This document shows, piece by piece, positions 49,626 through 57,295 of a DNA stretch of 64,000 bases (position 1 is the first letter of the stretch; each line of letters starts with the position of its first letter). This stretch comes from Zophobihabitans entericus (lineage in GTDB: Bacteria > Pseudomonadota > Gammaproteobacteria > Enterobacterales > Orbaceae), in contig NZ_CP050253.1 of NCBI RefSeq assembly GCF_011745665.1, positions 161,418-225,417 on the forward strand, in the 5' to 3' direction. The notes beneath the pieces were generated by a model. That model was not told the origin of the DNA. It saw only the letters and a program-made list of their open reading frames with translations, and did not search any database. The position numbers and the translations under genes were made by a program.

Positions 49626-52154
49626 CTACGAATTAGAATGAGCGATAGTTCTTCTTTCTGACGGCGTAGCCGGTCGGTGCTGATCCCGTTCAGGTACAAC
49701 CTGTACATTCTCATCACGTAAAGAACTATTGATAAAGTGAGCAAATCGGCGCTGAGCTTCAGTGTTTTCAACTGTCTCTTTCCATTCACAAATGACTAAC
49801 TTGCGAGCACGCTCCATCTCTTTTTCTAACTCGGCATTAATACCTAATTTATCGTCAACAATCACGCTACGTAGATAATCAATACCACCATCCATACTCT
49901 CAAGCCACAGCGAAGTACGCTGCAATTTATCACCGGTACGGATATAAAACATCATAAAGCGATCAAGATAACGAACCAGAGTATCATGATCCAGATCACT
50001 GGCTAACAAATCAGCATGACGTGGTGTCATACCACCATTACCGCAAACATAAAGGTTCCAGCCTTTATCAGTTGCAATAATACCGACATCTTTACCTTGT
50101 GCTTCTGCACATTCACGGGTACAACCTGATACACCAAACTTCATTTTATGCGGAGTACGAATACCCTTATAACGATGCTCAAACTCCACACCAAGTCCGA
50201 CACTATCACCAACACCATAACGGCACCATGTGCTACCCACACACGTTTTAGCCATGCGTAGTGCTTTGGCATATGCCTGACCGGTTTCAAAGCCTGCCTC
50301 AATCAGCGCCTTCCATATTGCCGGTAAATCATCTTTTTGTGCACCAAACATCGCCAGGCGCTGAGAGCCGGTGATTTTGGTATATAAATTATATTGTCTG
50401 GCAATTTTACCAACGGCGATTAAGCCTTCTGGTGTGATTTCCCCACCTGGGGAACGTGGAATGACAGAATAAGTACCATCTTTTTGGATATTGCCAAGGA
50501 AAGCATCATTAGTATCCTGCAGTGAGACAACGGCTGGTTTTAATACATATTCACCCCAGCAGGAAGCTAAGATTGAACCCACCGCTGGTTTACAGATTTC
50601 ACACCCGTAACCGCTACCGTGCTTTGCCAGTACTTCACCAAAGTTTTTCAGTCCTTCCACACGGATTAAATGGAATAACTCCTGACGAGAAAACTTAAAG
50701 TGTTCACAAAGATTGTTATTAACTGCAATACCCTGTTTTGCCAGTTCAGCATTCAGAACCTGTGTAATTAAAGGCACACAACCGCCACAACCAGTACCGG
50801 CTTTAGTCACAGCTTTAATCGCAGCTACTGTATGGTTACCTTCATTAACCGCCTGAATAATATGACCTTTAGTCACATCAAAACAGGAACAGATTTGTGC
50901 TGAATCAGGTAGTGCTTCAACCCCCATAGTTGGCTTAGCACCAGCATGAGCAGGCAGGATCAAAGTATCCGGATGTTTAGGCAGATCCATATTATTTAAC
51001 ATCAGCTGTAATAAATTGCCATAATCAGACGTATCACCAACTAAAACGGCACCAAGTAGTTTTTGATTATCTGCGCTGACGATTAAACGTTTGTAGATTG
51101 AGTGATTTTCATCTAAATACACATAACTACGCGAACCAGCAGTACGACCTTTAGCATCACCAATGCTACCAACATCAACACCAAGTAGTTTTAATTTAGC
51201 GCTCATATCTGCACCAAGGAAGGCATTCTCTTCACCAAGAAGATGAGATACCACAACCTGAGCCATTTTATAGCCCGGTGCCACTAAACCGAACACGCGT
51301 CCGCCCCAACAGGCACACTCACCAATTGCGTAAATATCCTGATCAGAAGTCTGACAGATGTCATTAATCACAATCCCGCCGCGTGGACCGATTTCCAGTT
51401 CACACTCTTTTGCCAGTTTGTCCTGCGGACGAATACCGGTTGAGAACACGATAAAATCGATATCAAGTGAAGACCCATCAGCAAACTGCATGGTTTTGCC
51501 TTGCTTATGATGAATAATCTCCTGAGTATTTTTACTGGTATGAACAGTTACACCCATCTCTTCGATTTTGCGACGTAGCTGTTCACCGCCCATGGCATCA
51601 AGTTGCTCAGCCATCAGAACTGGCGCAAACTCAACAACATGAGCTTCCATACCTAAGTTTTTCACTGCGCCCGCAGCTTCAAGACCCAGTAGTCCACCAC
51701 CGACTACAGCACCTTTTTTACTACGTTTAGCGCAAGCTTCAATCGCATCTAAATCTTCAATGGTACGATAAACAAAACAATCAGGACCATCAGAACCTTT
51801 AATTGGCGGAGTCCATGGATAGGAACCTGTTGCCATGACTAGTTTGTCATAAGCAACAATACGACCTGTTTGTGAATGAACCTCTTTACGAGCGCGATTA
51901 ACCAAAATCGCTTCTTCACCGATTAAAATATTCACGCCATGTTTTGCGTAAAAGCCTTCTTTAACTAGTGTGAGTTCTTCAATGGTGTGATCAGAAAAGT
52001 AAGATGAAAGATGAACGCGATCGTATGCTACACGAGGTTCCTGACAGAAAATGGTAATTTCGAATTGATCAGACGATGCTTTGCCGAGAAGTTCCTCTAC
52101 AAAACGGTGTCCAACCATCCCGTTACCAATGACAACGAGTCTGGTTTTACCCAT
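49626..52154 (-). CDS. nirB: NADH-dependent nitrite reductase large subunit NirB
   Basis: 842 residues (E. coli 847). The order is an FAD/NAD-binding domain (GNGMVGHRFVEEL; GGGLLGLEAAGAV), a BFD-like [2Fe-2S] domain (CSCFDVTKGHI; GCGGCVPL), a sulfite/nitrite reductase ferredoxin-like part, and the siroheme-[4Fe-4S] site with its four cysteines in CVGSTWCRYGVG and SGCTRECAEAQGKD. All cofactor cysteines are present. It reduces nitrite to ammonium with six electrons from NADH. First gene of nirBDC-cysG; the upstream region has NarP/NarL- and FNR-like motifs. Confidence 0.98.
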   Translation of the reverse strand: MGKTRLVVIGNGMVGHRFVEELLGKASSDQFEITIFCQEPRVAYDRVHLSSYFSDHTIEELTLVKEGFYAKHGVNILIGEEAILVNRARKEVHSQTGRIVAYDKLVMATGSYPWTPPIKGSDGPDCFVYRTIEDLDAIEACAKRSKKGAVVGGGLLGLEAAGAVKNLGMEAHVVEFAPVLMAEQLDAMGGEQLRRKIEEMGVTVHTSKNTQEIIHHKQGKTMQFADGSSLDIDFIVFSTGIRPQDKLAKECELEIGPRGGIVINDICQTSDQDIYAIGECACWGGRVFGLVAPGYKMAQVVVSHLLGEENAFLGADMSAKLKLLGVDVGSIGDAKGRTAGSRSYVYLDENHSIYKRLIVSADNQKLLGAVLVGDTSDYGNLLQLMLNNMDLPKHPDTLILPAHAGAKPTMGVEALPDSAQICSCFDVTKGHIIQAVNEGNHTVAAIKAVTKAGTGCGGCVPLITQVLNAELAKQGIAVNNNLCEHFKFSRQELFHLIRVEGLKNFGEVLAKHGSGYGCEICKPAVGSILASCWGEYVLKPAVVSLQDTNDAFLGNIQKDGTYSVIPRSPGGEITPEGLIAVGKIARQYNLYTKITGSQRLAMFGAQKDDLPAIWKALIEAGFETGQAYAKALRMAKTCVGSTWCRYGVGDSVGLGVEFEHRYKGIRTPHKMKFGVSGCTRECAEAQGKDVGIIATDKGWNLYVCGNGGMTPRHADLLASDLDHDTLVRYLDRFMMFYIRTGDKLQRTSLWLESMDGGIDYLRSVIVDDKLGINAELEKEMERARKLVICEWKETVENTEAQRRFAHFINSSLRDENVQVVPERDQHRPATPSERRTIAHSNS

Positions 52155-52659
52155 ACATTACTCCCAATTTATAATTTAAATATCAAAACTAAATCTATCA
52201 ATTAAGAGTTATTCTATTAGAACCCTTGGAAAATATAACTTCCTCTAAGGTATTACCACCAAAGTGGTAGATATTAAACTGTATTGCTATGTTGATGAAT
52301 TACAAATAGTATTTCTGGTAAATCATAAAAAGTAAAGGAATAAAATATGAACAAATCCAATAAGGAGATCGTCAGTTTGTGATTCAGCTCTCAGATAATT
52401 AGAATTTGGCACAATTATTTCTAGTCAGACTCCTCTTTTTATTGTGCAAATTCCCCATGTTTTTTATACACAATACCGATAACCTCTACCAATAAATTTT
52501 TATCTCGCTTCAAATTTTCTAATCTACACCAGCTCGTTTGTAATGATTGTTCGACCCGATTTGTTGATTATCAGAACAAAACTGTTGTACCTCACCCTGA
52601 TAATCATTAAGTAAATTAATACGTTAAATATTAACTAGTTATTTTATCAGGAGTTGCTC
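52155..52659. promoter_or_regulatory. Control region between nirB and the hydroxyacid dehydrogenase gene
   Basis: A 505-base non-coding region. A 7-2-7 inverted repeat TACCACC-AA-AGTGGTA at 52254-52269 matches the NarL/NarP site design, about 100-115 bases upstream of nirB. TTGATGAATTACAA at 52292-52305 is a partial FNR-like site. A short frame ATG...TGA at 52347-52382 (11 codons, preceded by AAAGG) is on the plus strand; its coding status is unproven. The rest is AT-rich, with no other structure that I can support. Confidence 0.55.
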
Positions 52660-53628
52660 ATGACAAAGAAGAAAGTGGTTGTTATCTCAGAATTCCATCC
52701 CGCAGGTATTAAGCTCTTACAAGCCAGAGAAGATATCGATCTGGTGATCGTTAAAGATCCGACGCCCGAAAATATATCAAAGGCTGTCGTAAATGCTGAT
52801 GTGATCACCATCAGGACTCAAAAAATAACCCGAGAACAACTTGCTTTAGCACCAAATCTAAAGCTGATTTCCCGCTATGGAGTAGGCACAGATAATATCG
52901 ATATGGCGTATTGTAATGAGAAGAAGATTCCGGTCGCGATTACTGTTGGTGGAAACGATAAATCAGTTGCCGAGCACGCTTTTACCTTAATAATGAGTCT
53001 GGCAAAAGATATGAAAATGAGTGACAAAGCGATTCAGGATAGCAACTGGAAATATCGTGACACACGTAGTATTCATGATTTATATGATAAAAATGTATTA
53101 ATTCTTGGTTTTGGCCGTATTGGTCAGCGTGTTGCACGTTTTTGTCAGGCCTTTAGTATGAATGTCACCGCCTATGATCCTTACCTGCCAAAATCACCAG
53201 TAGAAAATGTGAAGCTGGTGAAAGACTTTCATTCAGAGCTTGCTCACGCTGATTTTGTCACTTTACATTTACCACTGACTAAAGAGACCAACGGTTTATT
53301 TGGTAAGAGAGAACTTTCTATGATGAAAGATGGATCATTCTTTATTAATACTGCGCGCGGAGAACTGGTACATGAAGATGACCTGCTTGAGGCTTTAAAC
53401 AGTAAAAAGCTCAAGGGTGTGGGGCTGGATGTTTTCTCTCATGAACCACCAGATCCTAGCCACCCATTGTTTAAACATGATCGCTCGTTCTTTACCCCAC
53501 ACGCAGGCGGCATGTCTGAGGAATGCACCTCCAATCTGGCTGTTATGACAGTACAACGTATTTTTGAATGTTTTGAGGGTAAGCTGGATCTTTCTTATGT
53601 GTTTAATCGCAAAGAGATAGGATCATAA
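52660..53628 (+). CDS. D-isomer-specific 2-hydroxyacid dehydrogenase (phosphoglycerate dehydrogenase-like)
   Basis: 322 residues, NAD-dependent. The N-terminal substrate domain contains ITIRTQKITREQL and SRYGVGTDNIDM; the NAD domain has the Rossmann motif ILGFGRIGQRVARF. The catalytic triad is visible as Arg in NTARGELVHEDDL, Glu in VFSHEPPDP and His in TPHAGGMSEE. It is shorter than SerA (no ACT domain), so it may act on phosphoglycerate, hydroxypyruvate or another 2-keto acid. A TTG at 52654 also opens the frame, but CAGGAG lies 6 bases before the ATG at 52660. No linked pathway genes. Confidence 0.88.
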   Translation: MTKKKVVVISEFHPAGIKLLQAREDIDLVIVKDPTPENISKAVVNADVITIRTQKITREQLALAPNLKLISRYGVGTDNIDMAYCNEKKIPVAITVGGNDKSVAEHAFTLIMSLAKDMKMSDKAIQDSNWKYRDTRSIHDLYDKNVLILGFGRIGQRVARFCQAFSMNVTAYDPYLPKSPVENVKLVKDFHSELAHADFVTLHLPLTKETNGLFGKRELSMMKDGSFFINTARGELVHEDDLLEALNSKKLKGVGLDVFSHEPPDPSHPLFKHDRSFFTPHAGGMSEECTSNLAVMTVQRIFECFEGKLDLSYVFNRKEIGS

Positions 53629-53636
53629 AAACTCTA

Positions 53637-53683
53637 AATAAATCAATGGGTTAAAAAATAATTAAATTTATAGCCCTTTGATT
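53637..53683. terminator. Imperfect hairpin after the hydroxyacid dehydrogenase gene
   Basis: AAATCAATGGGTTA and TAGCCCTTTGATTT form an imperfect 14-bp stem around an AT-rich loop, just past the stop codon. It resembles the permease/mutT terminator at 16944-16983 in sequence and design. Confidence 0.65.
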
Positions 53684-53751
53684 TAAATGAAGAAAATAGT
53701 TTTAGTTGTAAACTATGACTGATAAGGACAGTGGCTTGGGATGAATTCTGG

Positions 53752-53837
53752 TTGCGCGACACTGTCGCGCTTTTACGTTCTTAGAACAGTGGGATATTAG
53801 TAGGGGTTTGTTTGTATTGCGCGACGTCGTCGCGCTC
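53752..53837. repeat. Pair of REP-like GCGCGAC hairpins
   Basis: Two copies of TTGCGCGAC-N3-GTCGCGCT occur at 53752-53771 and 53817-53836. Each forms a perfect 7-bp GC stem with a 3-base loop (ACT in the first, GTC in the second), 65 bases apart. They stand out from the AT-rich surroundings and resemble REP/BIME palindromes; copy number elsewhere cannot be seen. Confidence 0.7.
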
Positions 53838-53874
53838 TAGAGATCTTAGAGTGGTGCCGGAATTAACCTGCGTG

Positions 53875-53950
53875 TGAGCTTACCGGTACTATTCCGATGC
53901 GCTGAACATGCAAGCCATGTAACGCTTACTCCATAGCACCGATAAGCTCA
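53875..53950. repeat. 76-base imperfect palindrome (cruciform or structured RNA)
   Basis: TGAGCTTACCGGTACTAT (53875-53892) and ATAGCACCGATAAGCTCA (53933-53950) pair over 18 bases with two wobble/mismatch positions. The interior has a second stem ACATG/CATGT around CAAGC. It may be a mobile repeat (MITE-like) or a structured RNA; no ORF explains it. Confidence 0.6.
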
Positions 53951-53973
53951 GGCTACATCCAATAGGATTCACT

Positions 53974-54015
53974 GATAAAAGATAAAAGATAAAAGATAAA
54001 AGATAAAAGATAAAA
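53974..54015. repeat. Six tandem copies of the heptamer GATAAAA
   Basis: A perfect 42-base array of six GATAAAA units, followed by a G that begins a seventh. Such short tandem arrays change length by slippage. It is intergenic between convergent genes, so no promoter or frame is obviously switched by it. Confidence 0.9.
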
Positions 54016-54202
54016 GTTTGGTCTAAATTTTATTGATAGTTTTAAGATTAAAATTAGTTAAAAGATTTCTTTTTAGTTCTGATGTTATTTTGAAGATTAA
54101 GGTTTTAAGGTGTTTGATATGCCCTTATTCCATCCAGAATGCCGTGATTGATGGAGAGCGTACCTTATAGGTCTTAGTGAGCCGGACGAACGGGCGCCTA
54201 TA

Positions 54203-54442
54203 GGGTGCGCTAGGCCATCAAGTCCCATTGAACCAGCAACCACTCCAAAAATATTGCGTACGGGCGGCGCAGTCCGCCCCAATCCCAATCCCAATGCTAA
54301 TAACAAACAACGACACAAAAACACACCAAGCGGGGTGCACCAGGTCATCAAGTCCCACTGAACCAGCAACCACTCCAAAAACATTGCGTACGGGCGGCGC
54401 AGTCCGCCCCAATCCCAATGCTAATAACAAACAACGACACAA
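54203..54442. repeat. Two direct copies of a ~115-base GC-rich repeat
   Basis: Copy 1 (54203-54318) and copy 2 (54333-54442) are nearly identical, with a period of 130. Each contains the palindrome GGGCGG-CGCAGT-CCGCCC (54262-54279 in copy 1). Copy 1 has one more AATCCC unit than copy 2. The flanks (54121-54202) hold further GC-rich sequence, and a third degenerate trace with hairpin GTGGGG/CCCCAC occurs at about 54457-54474. Short minus-strand frames across the copies are repetitive and look non-coding. Confidence 0.85.
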
Positions 54443-54512
54443 GAAATACACGCTCAGTGGGGCATGTTCCCCACGCCATCACCCTGCTAATAGCAGCACT
54501 AATACTTTAAAT

Positions 54513-54542
54513 AAAAAAGCACCAACATTAGTTGATGCTTTT
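54513..54542 (-). terminator. Terminator after lysS
   Basis: AAAAGCACCAAC and GTTGATGCTTTT form a hairpin (one mismatch) with an A-run on the left that becomes a U-run on the minus strand. It lies 25 bases past the lysS stop. Confidence 0.85.
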
Positions 54543-54567
54543 ACAATCTACAAAAATAATTTATATA

Positions 54568-56079
54568 TTATTTCGCTACAGGTCTCATCGCCGGGAATAG
54601 AATCACGTCACGAATTGTATGACTGTTAGTAAATAGCATTACTGTGCGATCAATTCCGATTCCCAGACCTGCTGTTGGCGGTAAGCCATGTTCAAGTGCG
54701 ACAACATAATCTTCATCGTAGAACATCGCTTCATCATCACCACTATCTTTTTGACGTACCTGATCAGCAAAACGTTCAGCCTGATCTTCAGCATCATTTA
54801 ATTCCGAGAAACCATTACCGATTTCACGACCACCAATAAAGAACTCAAAACGGTCGGTCACAAATGGATTTTCATCATTACGACGCGCCAGCGGAGAAAC
54901 CTCTGCCGGGTATTCAGTAATAAAGGTTGGTTGAATTAAGTTAGCTTCTGCCACTTCTTCAAAAATCTCAGTCACAACCCGACCCAGTCCCCAGCCTTTT
55001 TCAATTTCAATCCCAACTGATTTTGCAATCGCGCTCGCTTTATCAAAATCATCTAAATCAGCAACATTCGTTTCCGGGCGATAATGACAGATGGCCTCTT
55101 TCATGGTCATTTTGATAAATGGTTTGCCAAAGTCAAATGAATGCTCACCATACTGAACCACAGGAGAACCTGTTATAGATACCGCTAAACGGCGGAATAA
55201 CGCTTCAGTTAAATTGATAAGATCACGATAATCTGCGTACGCCATATACATTTCCATCATAGTAAATTCCGGATTATGACGCGGTGAAACACCTTCATTA
55301 CGGAAGTTACGATTGATTTCAAATACCCGCTCAAAACCACCAACCACAAGGCGTTTTAAGTAAAGCTCTGGTGCAATACGTAAATACATATCCAGATCCA
55401 GCGCATTATGGTGAGTTACAAATGGTTTAGCTGAAGCACCGCCAGGAATTACCTGCATCATTGGTGTCTCAACTTCCATAAAGTGCTGTTCAGTCATGAA
55501 ATTACGGATTTCAGATACGATTTTAGAACGCGCAGCAAAGGTTTTACGTGATTCTTCATTGGTAATCAGGTCAAGGTAACGTTGACGGTAACGTGTTTCC
55601 TGATCTGCCAGACCATGGAATTTATCAGGTAATGGACGTAGTGCCTTGGTTAATAAGCGGATCTCTTCACAATGAATAGAAAGCTCACCTGTTTTAGTTT
55701 TAAACAAATAACCTTTAGCTGCTAAGATGTCACCCAGATCCCACTTTTTAAAGTGTTCATTATATAAACCTTCCGGCAAATCATCACGCGTGACATATAA
55801 CTGAATTTGACCACCAACGTCTTGCAGAGAAACGAAAGAGGCTTTACCCATAATACGGCGCATCATCATACGACCAGCAACTGCAACACGAACCTTCAGA
55901 CTTTCAAGTTCTTCGTTACTCTTATCACCATACTGCTTATGTAAATCAGCTGAAATCGCATCACGACGAAAATCGTTCGGGAATGCAATCCCCTGTTCAC
56001 GGATAGCGGCTAGTTTTTCACGACGCGCTTGTAGTTCATTGTTTAGTTCGGTTTGATCTAGTTGTTGTTCTGTTGACAT
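54568..56079 (-). CDS. lysS: Lysyl-tRNA synthetase (class II)
   Basis: Attaches lysine to tRNA-Lys. 503 residues (E. coli LysS 505). The N-terminal OB-fold anticodon-binding domain spans about 60-150. Class II motifs are motif 2 in [20 protein letters not shown] and motif 3 in [19 protein letters not shown]. Lysine-site residues occur in [14 protein letters not shown]. It begins 10 bases after prfB, the same prfB-lysS operon as in E. coli. Confidence 0.98.
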   Translation of the reverse strand: MSTEQQLDQTELNNELQARREKLAAIREQGIAFPNDFRRDAISADLHKQYGDKSNEELESLKVRVAVAGRMMMRRIMGKASFVSLQDVGGQIQLYVTRDDLPEGLYNEHFKKWDLGDILAAKGYLFKTKTGELSIHCEEIRLLTKALRPLPDKFHGLADQETRYRQRYLDLITNEESRKTFAARSKIVSEIRNFMTEQHFMEVETPMMQVIPGGASAKPFVTHHNALDLDMYLRIAPELYLKRLVVGGFERVFEINRNFRNEGVSPRHNPEFTMMEMYMAYADYRDLINLTEALFRRLAVSITGSPVVQYGEHSFDFGKPFIKMTMKEAICHYRPETNVADLDDFDKASAIAKSVGIEIEKGWGLGRVVTEIFEEVAEANLIQPTFITEYPAEVSPLARRNDENPFVTDRFEFFIGGREIGNGFSELNDAEDQAERFADQVRQKDSGDDEAMFYDEDYVVALEHGLPPTAGLGIGIDRTVMLFTNSHTIRDVILFPAMRPVAK

Positions 56080-56089
56080 GTTAATTATC

Positions 56090-57188
56090 CTATAGCCCTG
56101 CTTTTAAGCTTTCTTCAATAAATTGGTCTAAGTCACCGTCAAGTACGGCTTGAGTATTGCGTGTTTCAACGCCTGTGCGTAAATCTTTAATCCGGGAGTC
56201 ATCCAGTACATAAGAGCGAATCTGACTTCCCCAACCAATATCGGACTTATTATCCTCCATTTGTTGCTTGTCTGCATTCTTCTTCTGCATTTCCAGCTCA
56301 TATAATTTCGCTTTCATCTGCTTCATGGCCTGATCTTTATTCTTATGCTGGGAACGATCGTTCTGACATTGGGTCACTGTTCCGGTTGGAATATGGGTAA
56401 TACGTACCGCAGATTCTGTTTTATTAACGTGCTGACCACCCGCACCAGACGCACGGTAAACATCAATACGTAAATCAGCCGGATTGATTTCAATATCAAT
56501 ATCATCATCCACTTCTGGATAGATAAACACGGCACTAAATGAGGTATGACGACGATTACCTGAATCAAACGGGCTTTTACGTACCAATCGGTGCACACCA
56601 GTCTCAGTACGCAACCAACCAAAAGCATATTCACCCATCACTTTAATAGTCGCTGATTTAATACCAGCTACGTCACCATCCGACACTTCAATCACTTCTG
56701 TGGTAAAGCCTTTTGCTTCTGCCCAGCGCAGATACATACGCAACAGCATTTCAGCCCAGTCCTGAGCCTCTGTACCCCCAGACCCCGCCTGAATATCCAG
56801 GTAACAATCAGCACTATCATATTCACCAGAGAACATACGTCGAAACTCAAGCTGAGCAAGTTTTTCCTCAAGCTCCGCAACTTCCACATTGACTTCGTCA
56901 AATGTGTCCTGATCTTCAGCTTCAACAGCCAGTTCAAGTAGTCCTTCCACGTCATCAAGACCCTGAGTTAAAGAGTCTATCGTTTTGATCACTTCTTCCA
57001 GCGCCACGCGCTCTTTACCCAATGCCTGAGCTTTTTCCGGATTAGACCAGACATCGGCCTGTTCTAATTCACCGTTGACCTCTTCCAGACGCTCTTTTTT
57101 TAATTCGTAGTCAAAGATACCCCCGAATCACGGCGGTTCTCTCTGAAAGTTCTAGTATTTTATTTTTAACAGGATTAATTTCAAACAT
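56090..57188 (-). CDS. prfB: Peptide chain release factor 2, with programmed +1 frameshift
   Basis: Terminates translation at UGA and UAA. The gene is in two frames: codons 1-25 from the ATG at 57188-57186 ([14 protein letters not shown]... RGYL), then an in-frame TGA at 57113-57111 inside CGG-GGG-TAT-CTT-TGA-C. Skipping the T and continuing from GAC (57112) gives DYELKKERL and the rest, 365 residues in all, as in E. coli. The internal G-run acts as a ribosome-binding element that promotes the shift. The SPF codon-recognition motif and GGQ hydrolysis motif are intact. The residue before SGAGGQ (Thr246 in E. coli K-12) is Ala. lysS follows by 10 bases. Confidence 0.97.
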
Positions 57189-57295
57189 ATCTTTATGAAT
57201 AAAAAGTAGTATAATTAAAAGATTAGCTGACGACACCAAAACGCCAGTTTATCGAATTTAGCAGATAGAATATAGCGTGTCTCAAAAATAATCAA

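Noticed and set aside
54203-54442. CRISPR-like array
   Set aside because: Only two long direct copies with a short junction, no unique spacers of even length, and no cas genes.
54097-54451. Two minus-strand frames of 95 and 77 codons over the 130-base repeats
   Set aside because: They repeat the same peptide because the DNA repeats, in different frames in each copy, and have no start signals; treated as non-coding.
56090-57188. prfB as a pseudogene because of the in-frame TGA
   Set aside because: The TGA lies in the well-known RF2 frameshift context and both parts are intact.
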